Shown here piece by piece: positions 1 to 8,004 of a stretch of DNA of 64,000 nucleotides. The first letter of the stretch is position 1; each line of letters begins with the position of its first letter. This DNA comes from Acidovorax sp. GBBC 1281. GTDB lineage: Bacteria > Pseudomonadota > Gammaproteobacteria > Burkholderiales > Burkholderiaceae_C. The notes beneath the pieces were generated by a model. That model was not told the DNA's origin and searched no databases. It saw only the letters and a list, made by a program, of their open reading frames with translations. The stretch covers positions 2,064,001 to 2,128,000 of the forward strand of contig NZ_CP097269.1 of NCBI RefSeq assembly GCF_028473645.1. Direction: 5' to 3'. Made by a program: the position numbers and the translations under genes.

Positions 1-8
1 CGCCTGCC

Positions 9-1628
9 ATGCAACACCAGAAAATCCTCATCCTCGATTTTGGCTCCCAGGTCACCCAACTCATCGCGCGACGAGTGCGCGAGGCGCATGTGCTCAGCGA
101 AGTGCACCCCTGCGATGTCACGGATGAATGGATCCGCGAATATGCCAAGGACGGCTCGCTCAAAGGGGTGATCCTCTCCGGCAGCCATGCCAGCGTGTAC
201 GAGGACACCACCGACAAGGCCCCGCAAGCCGTGTTCGAACTGGGCGTTCCCGTCCTGGGCATCTGCTACGGCATGCAGGCCATGGCCCATCAACTGGGCG
301 GCAAGGTCGAGGGCGGGCACAAGCGCGAGTTCGGTTTCGCGGCGGTGCGCGCACGGGGCCACACGGAGCTGCTGCGCGACATTGCCGACTTCACCACGGA
401 AGAAGGCCACGGCATGCTCAATGTGTGGATGAGCCATGGCGACAAGGTCACGGAATTGCCCCCGGGCTTCAAGCTCATGGCCAGCACCGAGAGCTGCCCC
501 ATCGCCGGGATGGCGGATGAAGAGCGCAAGTTCTATGCGGTGCAGTTTCACCCGGAAGTCACGCATACCGTGCAGGGCAAGGCGCTGCTGGAGCGTTTCG
601 TGCTCGGCATCTGCGGCGTGCGTCCCGACTGGATCATGGGGGACTACATCTCCGAAGCGGTCCAGAAAATCCGAGACCAGGTGGGCGACGAAGAAGTCAT
701 CCTGGGGCTGTCCGGCGGGGTCGATTCCTCGGTGGCCGCCGCGCTGATTCACCGCTCCATCGGCGATCAGCTGACCTGCGTTTTCGTGGACCACGGCCTG
801 CTGCGTCTGAACGAAGGCGACTTGGTCATGGAGATGTTCCAGGGCAAGCTGCATGCGAATGTCATTCGCGTCGATGCGAGCGATCTGTTCTTGGGCAAGC
901 TGGCAGGCGTGAACGACCCGGAAGCCAAGCGCAAGATCATCGGCGGCGAGTTCGTGACGGTGTTCAAGCAAGAGGCCGCCAAACTGAAGGCGGGCGACAA
1001 GGGCCACAAGGGCGCCACATTCCTCGCGCAAGGCACGATCTATCCCGATGTGATCGAGTCAGGTGGCGCGAAGAGCAAGAAGGCCGTCACCATCAAGAGC
1101 CACCACAACGTCGGCGGTCTGCCTGAGCAACTCGGCTTGAAGCTGCTGGAGCCGCTGCGCGATCTGTTCAAGGATGAGGTGCGCGAACTGGGCGTCGCCC
1201 TCGGGCTGCCGCCCGAAATGGTGTACCGCCATCCATTCCCCGGGCCGGGCCTGGGCGTGCGCATTCTTGGCGAAGTGAAGAAGGAATACGCCGATCTACT
1301 GCGGCGCGCCGACGACATCTTCATTCAGGAACTGCGCAATTTCATCGATCCAGGCACTGGCAAAAGCTGGTACGAGCTGACGAGCCAGGCTTTCACGGTA
1401 TTTCTGCCCGTGAAAAGCGTAGGTGTCATGGGCGATGGGCGCACGTACGACTACGTGGTGGCCCTGCGCGCCGTGCAAACCAGTGACTTCATGACTGCGG
1501 ATTGGGCAGAGCTGCCTTACGCGTTGCTCAAGAAAGTGTCCGGACGGATCATCAATGAGGTGCGTGGGATCAATCGAGTGACCTACGACGTCTCCAGCAA
1601 GCCGCCAGCGACGATCGAGTGGGAGTGA
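9..1628 (+). CDS. guaA: GMP synthase (glutamine-hydrolysing)
   Basis: Amidates XMP to GMP in the cytoplasm in the last step of de novo guanine nucleotide synthesis. The 539-residue protein is full length. An N-terminal class I glutamine amidotransferase domain has the nucleophile Cys86 in GICYGMQ and His181/Glu183 in FHPE. The ATP-pyrophosphatase domain carries the PP-loop SGGVDSS at 235-241, and the C-terminal dimerisation domain ends in TIEWE. The sequence resembles Burkholderiales GuaA. This is host chromosome: its 3' end is the presumed ICE attachment site, and the reading frame is intact up to the TGA, as expected when insertion regenerates the gene end. Confidence 0.98.
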   Translation: MQHQKILILDFGSQVTQLIARRVREAHVLSEVHPCDVTDEWIREYAKDGSLKGVILSGSHASVYEDTTDKAPQAVFELGVPVLGICYGMQAMAHQLGGKVEGGHKREFGFAAVRARGHTELLRDIADFTTEEGHGMLNVWMSHGDKVTELPPGFKLMASTESCPIAGMADEERKFYAVQFHPEVTHTVQGKALLERFVLGICGVRPDWIMGDYISEAVQKIRDQVGDEEVILGLSGGVDSSVAAALIHRSIGDQLTCVFVDHGLLRLNEGDLVMEMFQGKLHANVIRVDASDLFLGKLAGVNDPEAKRKIIGGEFVTVFKQEAAKLKAGDKGHKGATFLAQGTIYPDVIESGGAKSKKAVTIKSHHNVGGLPEQLGLKLLEPLRDLFKDEVRELGVALGLPPEMVYRHPFPGPGLGVRILGEVKKEYADLLRRADDIFIQELRNFIDPGTGKSWYELTSQAFTVFLPVKSVGVMGDGRTYDYVVALRAVQTSDFMTADWAELPYALLKKVSGRIINEVRGINRVTYDVSSKPPATIEWE

Positions 1629-1927
1629 AATCGGGTCCTTCGGGTACTATCGCCAGCAATCGAAAAGTCTTCGTAAGTCGTTGATTTAAAACGGTTTACG
1701 TCTCGAAGGCTATCGGTGGCTATCGCCGACCAGCGAAACGGTTTGGCGGTAAAGCTGACGGTAAGAACCGAGCCCGGATTCAGACCCGCTTGTTTACTAT
1801 CCAGTCTTTCTCGGTCTGGACGGTAAAAAGCTCGCTGAAAAGCTAGGTTTCATGCGGGTTCCAAGGCATCTTCAGGTCTCCTGACCCCTGACGGTAAAAA
1901 CCGTCATAACCAGGAGGTAAATCCTCG
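1629..1927. other. Presumed attL junction between guaA and the integrase
   Basis: A 299-bp non-coding stretch between the guaA stop and the integrase start. The guaA 3' end followed directly by a P4-type integrase is a known genomic-island arrangement. The first part holds paired TATCGCC/CTATCGG words (about 1648-1720), and the second part holds the GACGGTAA repeats annotated separately. The crossover core cannot be delimited, because no second copy of the guaA tail was recognised in the window to define attR. The call rests on context. Confidence 0.6.
1745..1905 (+). repeat. GRCGGTAA repeats, candidate integrase arm-binding sites
   Basis: The word GRCGGTAA occurs at 1745, 1757, 1819 and 1890. 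The last copy forms a perfect palindrome GACGGT-AAAA-ACCGTC (1890-1905) just upstream of the integrase ribosome binding site AGGAGGT at 1912-1918. Repeated short words between the crossover site and the int gene are typical of arm-type integrase sites or an autoregulatory operator. The function is inferred. Confidence 0.45.
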
Positions 1928-3184
1928 ATGCTTACCGACACTGCGCTACGCAACCTCAAGCCCAAAGCCGCGCCGTACAAGGCTTCTGACCGTGACGGCA
2001 TGTACGTGACGGTATCGACGGCAGGCACCATCGCTTTCCGTTACGACTACCGTCTCAATGGCCGCCGGGAGACACTCACTCTGGGCCGGTATGGCCCGGC
2101 CGGCATATCGCTCGCTATGGCGCGCGAAAAGCTGCTGGACGCCAAACGGGCCGTCGCCCGTGGCGAATCTCCCGCCCACGAAAAACAACGCGAGAAGCGG
2201 CGCCTGACCGCCGCGAAGACCTTCGGCGACATGACAGGCCGATGGCTGGTCGATGCGCGGATGGCCGAGACCACGCGCGCGATGCGCAAGAGCATCGTTG
2301 ATCGCGACATCCTGCCGGCGTTCAAGAACCGTCTTCTCGTCGAAATCAGTGCCGACGACCTGCGAGCCTTGTGCAACAAGGTGAAGGCCCGCGGCGCACC
2401 AGCTACGGCCGTCCACGTCCGCGACATCGTGAAGCAGGTCTATGCCTTCGCTATCCTCCACGGCGAAAAGGTGGACAACCCGTCCGATGGGGTGGGGGCC
2501 GCTTCGATCGCGACCTTCGTGCCCAAGGATCGCTCGCTGTCGCCGATGGAGATCCGGCTAATGTGTCGGCAGATGGAGTCGGTGGCCACGTACCCGACCA
2601 TCCGGCTGGCGCTGCGTCTGATTCTGTTGACGCTGGTTCGCAAGAGCGAACTCATCGAAGCGACGTGGGCCGAGATCGATTTCGAGAACGCAACCTGGAC
2701 GATCCCGAAGTCGCGGATGAAGGGGCGCAATCCACACGTCGTCTATCTGTCGCGCCAGGCCGTGGATATCTTCGTCGCGCTGCACACCTGCGCAGCGGGG
2801 TCCAAGTTCATCCTGCCTTCGCGTTACGACCCGGACCGTTGCATGTCGAAGGCGACGCTCAATCGGGTGACCCAAATCGTGTCGCAGCGGGCCAAGGCTG
2901 CAGGTCTGCCGCTGGAGTCGTTCACCGTCCACGACCTGCGTCGTACGGGATCGACGCTACTGAACGAAGTCGGCTTCAACGGCGACTGGATCGAAAAATG
3001 CCTTGCCCATGAAGACGGCCGCTCCTCGCGCGCGGTCTACAACAAAGCCGAGTACGCCGAGCCGCGGCGCCACATGCTGCAGGAGTGGGCCAACATGATC
3101 GATGCCTGGGTGGAGGGCGGCGCCTATGCGCCGGCACTGTTACCGAGCAACACGGTCGTGCCGATGCTGAGCGCATCGGTTTGA
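1928..3184 (+). CDS. int: P4-type tyrosine site-specific integrase
   Basis: Catalyses integration and excision at the guaA 3' end. The 418-residue protein starts with the DUF4102-type arm-binding domain (about 1-90, with LTLGRYGP), followed by a core-binding domain. The catalytic domain has Arg238 (LTLVRKSEL), His335/Arg338 (VHDLRRT), His361 (LAHEDG) and the probable nucleophile Tyr371 (AVYNKAEY). The start is fixed by a strong AGGAGGT nine bases upstream. All catalytic residues are present, so the enzyme looks functional, unlike several transfer genes of the same element. It is transcribed away from guaA. Confidence 0.95.
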   Translation: MLTDTALRNLKPKAAPYKASDRDGMYVTVSTAGTIAFRYDYRLNGRRETLTLGRYGPAGISLAMAREKLLDAKRAVARGESPAHEKQREKRRLTAAKTFGDMTGRWLVDARMAETTRAMRKSIVDRDILPAFKNRLLVEISADDLRALCNKVKARGAPATAVHVRDIVKQVYAFAILHGEKVDNPSDGVGAASIATFVPKDRSLSPMEIRLMCRQMESVATYPTIRLALRLILLTLVRKSELIEATWAEIDFENATWTIPKSRMKGRNPHVVYLSRQAVDIFVALHTCAAGSKFILPSRYDPDRCMSKATLNRVTQIVSQRAKAAGLPLESFTVHDLRRTGSTLLNEVGFNGDWIEKCLAHEDGRSSRAVYNKAEYAEPRRHMLQEWANMIDAWVEGGAYAPALLPSNTVVPMLSASV

Positions 3185-3192
3185 GCAAGTCT

Positions 3193-3235
3193 GCGTGGTT
3201 GTCAGTTGACAACCACGCGATTGATCCCCATACTG
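3193..3235 (+). promoter_or_regulatory. 26-bp palindromic operator overlapping a promoter
   Basis: A perfect inverted repeat with 12-bp arms and a 2-bp centre (3193-3204 / 3207-3218) lies between int and the next small gene. A consensus -35 TTGACA (3206-3211) sits inside it, followed after 18 bp by CATACT (3230-3235). A dimeric repressor bound here would block the -35 box, which fits autoregulation by the downstream HTH gene. Confidence 0.55.
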
Positions 3236-3245
3236 GAGACCATGA

Positions 3246-3521
3246 ATGGCCCGTCCCTCTCACCCGAAAAAGGAGGTTGAAGACGCGCTCAAGCATGCGG
3301 AAACGCAAGGCTGGCGCGTCACGGTTGGCGGCAGCCACGCATGGGGCAGGATCTACTGCCCCTACAACGACGACGAGTGCCGCTGCGGCGAGTTTTGCAT
3401 CACCAGCGTGTGGAGCACGCCGAAGAACCCCGGCAACCATGCCCGAGCGCTGCGGCGAGTCGTGGACAACTGCACGAGGCACAAGCAAGAAGACGAAGCT
3501 GGCTCTTCATCCGAGGAATGA
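3246..3521 (+). CDS. Small HicA-like protein, possible toxin
   Basis: A 91-residue basic protein. The N-terminal helix (EVEDALKHAETQGW), a GGSHAW segment with His31, a Cys-rich turn (CRCGEFC) and a C-terminal TPKNPGNHARALRRVV segment resemble the HicA double-stranded-RNA-binding-like fold, where a GSH histidine is catalytic. The similarity is by eye and weak. The start at 3246 has GGAG seven bases upstream; an overlapping ATG at 3242 reads only a 12-codon frame. It is followed 3 bp later by an HTH gene, an arrangement like a hicAB pair. Confidence 0.5.
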   Translation: MARPSHPKKEVEDALKHAETQGWRVTVGGSHAWGRIYCPYNDDECRCGEFCITSVWSTPKNPGNHARALRRVVDNCTRHKQEDEAGSSSEE

Positions 3522-3524
3522 CGC

Positions 3525-4049
3525 ATGGAATACACATTCACCTTGAAGTACCAGCTTGCCGAACAGGACAGCGATGCCGATGCACTGGTCGAGCGTTTGG
3601 GGGAGGCCGGTTGCGACGACGCCCTGGTGGGCCTCGGGCAGCCGGGCCGCTTGGCGTTGGAGTTCACCCGCAAAGCTGAAAGCGCGCAAGCCGCCGTACG
3701 CAGTGCGCTTGCCGATGTGAAGCGTGCCGTCCCCTCAGCGAAGCTGGTGGAGGCGGTACCAGATTTCGTCGGTCTGACCGATGTCGCTGAAATGATCGGC
3801 GTGTCGCGCCAGGCGATGCGTAAGCTGATGCTCTCCCATGCCGCCACCTTCCCCGCGCCCGCGCATGAAGGCAGCGCCGCCATCTGGCATCTTGCCGAGG
3901 TGTTGGGCTGGTTGGAAGTGAAGGGCGGCTACGCCCTTGAGCCGACGATGCTGGAGACGGCGCGTGCGACGTTGGAGGTGAATTTGACCAAGGAAGTGCA
4001 ACGACTGCCTGTCGCCGGGGCACGCGAACTGAAGCTGCTGATTGCCTAG
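3525..4049 (+). CDS. Helix-turn-helix protein, possible antitoxin/regulator
   Basis: A 174-residue protein with two parts. The N-terminal half (about 1-75, alternating charged strands and helices) is of unknown fold. The middle has a MerR/excisionase-like HTH (FVGLTDVAEMIGVSRQAMRKLML). It is separated from the HicA-like gene by 3 bp and shares its promoter region, so a DNA-binding antitoxin that represses the palindromic promoter is the simplest reading. The 3' end overlaps the convergent alpA-type gene by four bases. No membrane segment or signal is seen. Confidence 0.55.
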   Translation: MEYTFTLKYQLAEQDSDADALVERLGEAGCDDALVGLGQPGRLALEFTRKAESAQAAVRSALADVKRAVPSAKLVEAVPDFVGLTDVAEMIGVSRQAMRKLMLSHAATFPAPAHEGSAAIWHLAEVLGWLEVKGGYALEPTMLETARATLEVNLTKEVQRLPVAGARELKLLIA

Positions 4050-4429
4050 GCAGTTCGCGATCGAGCAGCCATGTCGCGCACCGGGCGGATCTTGCGCTGC
4101 CTGACATCCGGTCCGGTCGACTTGGCGACGCCGCCGGATCGAGAGGCTTGCTTGCGTGCCTCGATCCAGGCTTCGACTTCCTCTAAATCCCACACGACGC
4201 AGCGGGCGGTGAGATTAAACCGACGTGGAAATTCGCCGCGCTGCTCCATTTCGTAGATCGTCGTCTCTGCCAGAGGAACGATCTGGTGCAGTTCCTGGCG
4301 GCGGATTGTTCGACTGAAAGGCAATGGAAGCCTTGCACCAAACTGCGGCAGGTGCTCGTAGCCATCCGTGCCTGGATGCGGTGCGTGCCCCGGCTGAGAC
4401 GGCACCTTGTTTTCAGAGCTGTGTTCCAT
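4046..4429 (-). CDS. AlpA-family transcriptional regulator / excisionase-like
   Basis: A 127-residue protein whose core (LHQIVPLAETTIYEMEQRGEFP ... VVWDLEEVEAWI) is the AlpA/MerR-like winged HTH used by P4-type islands to activate integrase expression or act as an excisionase. The chosen start is the second Met (MEHSS); an upstream Met ten residues earlier is possible. The N-terminal 40 residues are low-complexity. It converges on the preceding HTH gene and probably belongs to the integration module. Confidence 0.8.
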   Translation of the reverse strand: MEHSSENKVPSQPGHAPHPGTDGYEHLPQFGARLPLPFSRTIRRQELHQIVPLAETTIYEMEQRGEFPRRFNLTARCVVWDLEEVEAWIEARKQASRSGGVAKSTGPDVRQRKIRPVRDMAARSRTA

Positions 4430-4764
4430 AGTGTCCAATCGATGCTTCCCAATATCCACAGGGAACCATGGTGGCTATTGACAATGATCCAAACAACCCG
4501 CTGAGGCTAAGCGGGGAGGGCACCATCCACGTCGCGCCTTTGAACGGGCGTTGCGCCGCGACCGAGGCCAGCATCAGGGTGTGATGGTGAAGGTCGAACT
4601 GATGATGCCGAAGACCAGAGTCAGAGTGATAAAGCGGCCAGCTTCGACTCGGGTACCTGCGCGGAAGAAGACTCCCAATCGCAGAAGTGCATGTTTCGTG
4701 ACGCAGCATGCCGGACAATGGTGCAAGCATTCAAATGATGTCGAACCTGAGAGAGGGGGTAGCC
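4430..4764. other. Intergenic region between alpA-like gene and protease cassette
   Basis: About 335 bp without a convincing gene. It should hold the divergent promoters for the AlpA-like gene (minus) and the protease cassette (plus). A TTGACA word lies at 4478-4483, but no good -10 follows. No strong inverted repeat was found. Confidence 0.5.
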
Positions 4765-6264
4765 ATGGCACAAGCGGCTCAGGGGAAATCACTGTTCGTG
4801 ATTCTTCCCAATCTGAATATCTGGAACGCCGATAACCCCGGGAACGGGCAGACATTTCTGCACTCGGCCAGTCGGCAACTGCACGCCAGTACGCGATCTT
4901 TTGTCGCGTTATCTCCTGGTAAGACCGACCTGGATGTCACGCTGGTCGATGAGGTCGCTCCAAGCGACACGGTGCTCGTGTCGATGGGGGAGCCCGAGCG
5001 GGTGAATCTGCTGCGTGCCCACCCTGGATTGCGTGTCGTGCCCGTTGGAGAGCTGGAGCCTTTGTGGCTTCAGCGCTTCAGGCTCGCCCCGGTTCTGGGC
5101 GTATCCGCAGGGCCCAAGGTGGTCTTGGAGGTCACGGTGACGGATGCGGCGACCGGTGCCGGCTTGCCTAACGTGGATGTCGTCGGGCTGACCGACCGCG
5201 CGGGCCGCATCGGCGCCAGCAACAAGACGAACAGCAAGGGCGTGGCCAAACTCATGTTCCCGGCCAGCACCGCGGTACTGGAATCCGTGGAGGCCTTTGT
5301 GCCCTCGGGCTACTGGCCCGGCCAAGCCACGGGGGTTGCGATGTCGAATGGCGCCGTCACCTTGTCCTGTGCGCCCATCGACCTGGCCGTGCAGGATGTG
5401 CGTGGGTATTTTGGCTTTGAAGGGGCGGATACCGACGGGCAGGGCGTTAAGGTCGGTGTGGTCGATACCGGCGTTAGCAAGCACCCGGACCTGCGCTTTG
5501 CCAAGGGACTCAATGTCGTCAAGGGCGAGCCTGCCAGGAACTTCTCCGATCTTCTCGGCCACGGTACTCATGTGGCCGGGATCATTGCTGGGCGAGGTCA
5601 GCCTGGTAAGGGCGTGCGCGGCGTCGCACCTGGGGTCGATCTGCACGTCTACCGTGTGTTCGGCAAAGGGCAGGAGAAGGCGCTGTCGTTCAACATCGCC
5701 AAAGGCATTCGGCAGGCCGTGGACGACGGCTGCGACCTCATCAACCTGTCGTTGGGTGGCGAGGCCGATGTGCCGGACGTGCTCCGAGAAATCCACCGGG
5801 CACGAGCCATGGGAGTGCTGTGCATCGCCGCCGCCGGCAACGACTACCGCAGCGCGGTGAACTACCCTGCGCGCTACAGCCCAGTGATGGGCATCTCTGC
5901 CTTTGGCCGCAAGGGCACCTGGCCGGCGGGTGCGGCACAGGACCTCGAGGTGCTTAAACCCCTGGGAACCGACAAGAAGAATTTCGTGGCGTCGTTCAGC
6001 AACGTCGGCAGCGAAGTCGACCTGGTGGGACCCGGTGTCGGCGTGGTGTCGACCTATCCTGGTGGCTATGCTGTCATGGATGGGACTTCGATGGCCTGTC
6101 CTGTGACGTCCGGCGCGCTGGCCCGGCTCCTGGGGCGCAACCCCAAGATACTGGGGATGGATCGTGATCAAAAGCGCTCGGATGCCATCGTCAAACTGGC
6201 GCTCAATGCCACGCAACTCATGGGTTTCGGTGCGAAATTTGAGGGCGCAGGCCTTTTGATGTAG
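4765..6264 (+). CDS. Subtilisin-like (S8) serine protease, apparently cytoplasmic
   Basis: A 499-residue protein. The N-terminal ~110 residues are unknown and are followed by an Ig/carboxypeptidase-regulatory-like beta domain (about 118-180, VTDAATGAGLPNVDV). The C-terminal peptidase S8 domain has the full triad: Asp234 (GVVDTGV), His266 (GHGTHVAG) and Ser442 (DGTSMACP), with oxyanion Asn359 (AAGND). There is no signal peptide or transmembrane segment, which is unusual because most S8 enzymes are secreted. The start at 4765 has a purine-rich GAGAGGGGG; an in-frame Met lies 19 codons upstream. It is followed after 12 bp by a small propeptide-like gene and then by a nuclease gene, suggesting regulated intracellular proteolysis. 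The natural substrate is unknown. Confidence 0.9.
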   Translation: MAQAAQGKSLFVILPNLNIWNADNPGNGQTFLHSASRQLHASTRSFVALSPGKTDLDVTLVDEVAPSDTVLVSMGEPERVNLLRAHPGLRVVPVGELEPLWLQRFRLAPVLGVSAGPKVVLEVTVTDAATGAGLPNVDVVGLTDRAGRIGASNKTNSKGVAKLMFPASTAVLESVEAFVPSGYWPGQATGVAMSNGAVTLSCAPIDLAVQDVRGYFGFEGADTDGQGVKVGVVDTGVSKHPDLRFAKGLNVVKGEPARNFSDLLGHGTHVAGIIAGRGQPGKGVRGVAPGVDLHVYRVFGKGQEKALSFNIAKGIRQAVDDGCDLINLSLGGEADVPDVLREIHRARAMGVLCIAAAGNDYRSAVNYPARYSPVMGISAFGRKGTWPAGAAQDLEVLKPLGTDKKNFVASFSNVGSEVDLVGPGVGVVSTYPGGYAVMDGTSMACPVTSGALARLLGRNPKILGMDRDQKRSDAIVKLALNATQLMGFGAKFEGAGLLM

Positions 6265-6276
6265 TATGTTTCTGCC

Positions 6277-6516
6277 ATGAGCCGTTTTGTTCTTCTCTAC
6301 CAAGGTACCAGCGATCCTTCGCGTCAGGAGGAGCGCTCGGTCGTGTCCGCCCTGAAGACGGCGAAAGTAGTTGACCGTACGCCAGGTTCTATTCTGGTGG
6401 AGGGGCCCGAATCCGAAGTGGCGTCCGTGGTTCAACAGTGTCAGAACTGGACATTCTCTCCGGTGCGCAGCGTAGGGGTCTCCCCGCCGCACAAACGCGT
6501 CAAATTGACGGCTTAG
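6277..6516 (+). CDS. Small protein, possible stand-alone protease propeptide/inhibitor
   Basis: A 79-residue soluble protein starting 12 bp after the protease stop. The pattern of an N-terminal strand (SRFVLLYQG), helix (ERSVVSALKT), strand (GSILVEGP), helix (SEVASVVQQC) and final strand (FSPVRSVGV) resembles the inhibitor I9 fold that chaperones and inhibits subtilisins, here encoded separately. This is a by-eye fold guess, not a family match. A short hairpin terminator follows, so protease and small protein form one transcription unit with reduced read-through into the nuclease. Confidence 0.55.
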   Translation: MSRFVLLYQGTSDPSRQEERSVVSALKTAKVVDRTPGSILVEGPESEVASVVQQCQNWTFSPVRSVGVSPPHKRVKLTA

Positions 6517-6528
6517 GCTGGATCCACA

Positions 6529-6550
6529 AGCCCGGGAAACCGGGCTTTTT
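6529..6550 (+). terminator. Rho-independent terminator inside the protease-nuclease cassette
   Basis: Stem AGCCCGG / CCGGGCT with GAAA loop followed by TTTT, 13 bp after the small gene. It lies between the protease pair and the nuclease and would lower nuclease expression relative to the upstream genes. Confidence 0.7.
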
Positions 6551-6570
6551 CACGGGCGGAGGACATCAAG

Positions 6571-7506
6571 ATGGTCAAAAAAGCGAAGCTCACCCCCCGT
6601 TTTCGGTTCACGCCGGTCCAAGAGCTGGATGCACAGCGGGTGCGCCTGACCCCGGATCCGGTCGAGAGCTACGAGGACCGGACCGGCTACGCGCCGGATT
6701 TCATCGATCCGGCCATCCTCATCGAACTGCCGCGCCTGGACGCTGCAGCCAAACGCGATGCGGTGTCCTTCACGTGGAAGGGGGCCAAGACGCACGTACT
6801 GGATTACACCCACTTTTCCACGGCGGTCTCGAAATCGCGACGCATGCCCATCTTCAGCGCCTGCAACATCGATGGCGCCAAGGCCAAGACGGTGGACCGG
6901 GGTGATATCTGGAAATTCGACCCACGCATTCCCCAGGAATTCCAGATCCTCAAGGAGGTGTACGGCAATGAGCGTGATGGCTACTTCAGCCGTGGGCACA
7001 TGACGCGGCGCAAGGATCCCGATTGGGGCTCCAAGGCTGTGGCTTTGCTGGCGGACGCCGACACCTTCCACGCGACGAATGCCGCGCCCCAAGTGCAGCA
7101 TTTCAACGCGGGGCTATGGGGTGGCATCGAAGACTACATTCTGGCCAACACGCAAAGCGACAAGATGCGGGTCAGTGTGTTCACGGGACCGGTCTTTGCC
7201 GCTAACGATCCGGTGGTGAAGGGGATCAAGATTCCGGTGCGGTTTTGGAAGGTCGTGGCCTTTCTCCACGACGAGACGGGCGAACTCACAGCCACAGGCT
7301 ATGTGGCTTCGCAAGCCAAGGCCGTGGCGGAGCTCAAACCCACGTTCGTCTTCGGTGACTTCGAGAACCAGCAGCGTCCACTGTCTGCCATTGAGAAGAT
7401 GGCAGGACTGTCGTTCGGCGCCCTTACGGCGCGGGACGTCCTAGCTGAGGCAGGAGAGGCCTTTGCGGCATCGCTTCGCGATGTTCGCGACATCATGCTG
7501 GCATGA
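6571..7506 (+). CDS. DNA/RNA non-specific endonuclease (NUC family)
   Basis: A 311-residue relative of NucA/EndA-type beta-beta-alpha-metal nucleases. The core motif is SRGHM (140-144), with the general base His143 retained but the usual first Asp of DRGH replaced by Ser. The metal-binding segment TNAAPQVQHFN (Asn170) and the conserved WGGIEDYI follow. There is no signal peptide, so it would act inside the cell, where it would be toxic unless controlled. It has about 105 N-terminal residues before the catalytic core, which could be a regulatory or cleavable region. GGAGG precedes the start at 6571. Its position after a protease gene suggests proteolytic control (inference). Confidence 0.88.
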   Translation: MVKKAKLTPRFRFTPVQELDAQRVRLTPDPVESYEDRTGYAPDFIDPAILIELPRLDAAAKRDAVSFTWKGAKTHVLDYTHFSTAVSKSRRMPIFSACNIDGAKAKTVDRGDIWKFDPRIPQEFQILKEVYGNERDGYFSRGHMTRRKDPDWGSKAVALLADADTFHATNAAPQVQHFNAGLWGGIEDYILANTQSDKMRVSVFTGPVFAANDPVVKGIKIPVRFWKVVAFLHDETGELTATGYVASQAKAVAELKPTFVFGDFENQQRPLSAIEKMAGLSFGALTARDVLAEAGEAFAASLRDVRDIMLA

Positions 7507-7608
7507 CGCCCGCCGGGTCGGCTGAAGTCGACAATATGACAGCTGTGAAAGATGTCAGATCCTGTTCTCAATTGCGGAGGCTGGACGGCATCGGTGTTGT
7601 GTTGCACC

Positions 7609-8004
7609 ATGCAGAACATGAAGCAAGCTGACATTCCTTACTTTGATGCACTGACCCCCGAACAAATCGGTCGTGTCCAGACGCTGGTTGATGAGGGTTT
7701 GACGCTGGAGCAACGCTGGCTTCTCTATGGCGAACTCTATGGTGCTGGTGCCGCAGGCGGAGACCCGCTTACACGTGTGAAGGATGCTGTGCTAGACCGG
7801 CTTTCTGAACTTCAGGCCCACCTGTGCTCGGATGCCGGTTTACTTAAGGTGGCGGCGTCGCCCGCAACCGGTGTTGCGCTGAGCTTGGCGTTCGCGGTCA
7901 CCGGCAAGCTGGTCAGTGCCAAGTTCCAGGACGTGGACGTCGTGCAACTGGGCGTACTGATTGCCCAGGCGGGGCTGTTCGCCATTTGCTCCGGCAAGCT
8001 TTGA
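7609..8004 (+). CDS. Hypothetical protein of the protease-nuclease cassette
   Basis: About 131 residues from the chosen Met (MQNMKQADIPYF); starts at 7552 and 7618 are also possible, and no clear ribosome binding site decides. The N-terminal part is helical (LTPEQIGRVQTLVDEGL), and the C-terminal part is rich in Ala, Val and Leu (GVALSLAFAVTGKLV, LGVLIAQAGLFAIC), forming one or two amphipathic or membrane-associated helices. It is not recognised as a known family. The small helical size resembles effector-associated adaptor domains found beside proteases in conflict systems. Its 3' end overlaps the next gene by 19 bp, so the two are translationally coupled. Confidence 0.55.
   Translation: MQNMKQADIPYFDALTPEQIGRVQTLVDEGLTLEQRWLLYGELYGAGAAGGDPLTRVKDAVLDRLSELQAHLCSDAGLLKVAASPATGVALSLAFAVTGKLVSAKFQDVDVVQLGVLIAQAGLFAICSGKL

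Noticed and set aside
1629..1927. tRNA gene at the insertion site
   Set aside because: No cloverleaf-compatible sequence seen; the target is the guaA 3' end.
3242..3280. 12-codon frame at ATG 3242
   Set aside because: Too short, and it overlaps the better start at 3246, which has proper ribosome-binding-site spacing.
4909..6492. Long minus-strand frame opposite the S8 protease
   Set aside because: The plus-strand frame has all protease motifs; the antisense frame has no family pattern and is His/Arg-rich as expected of antisense to GC-rich coding DNA.
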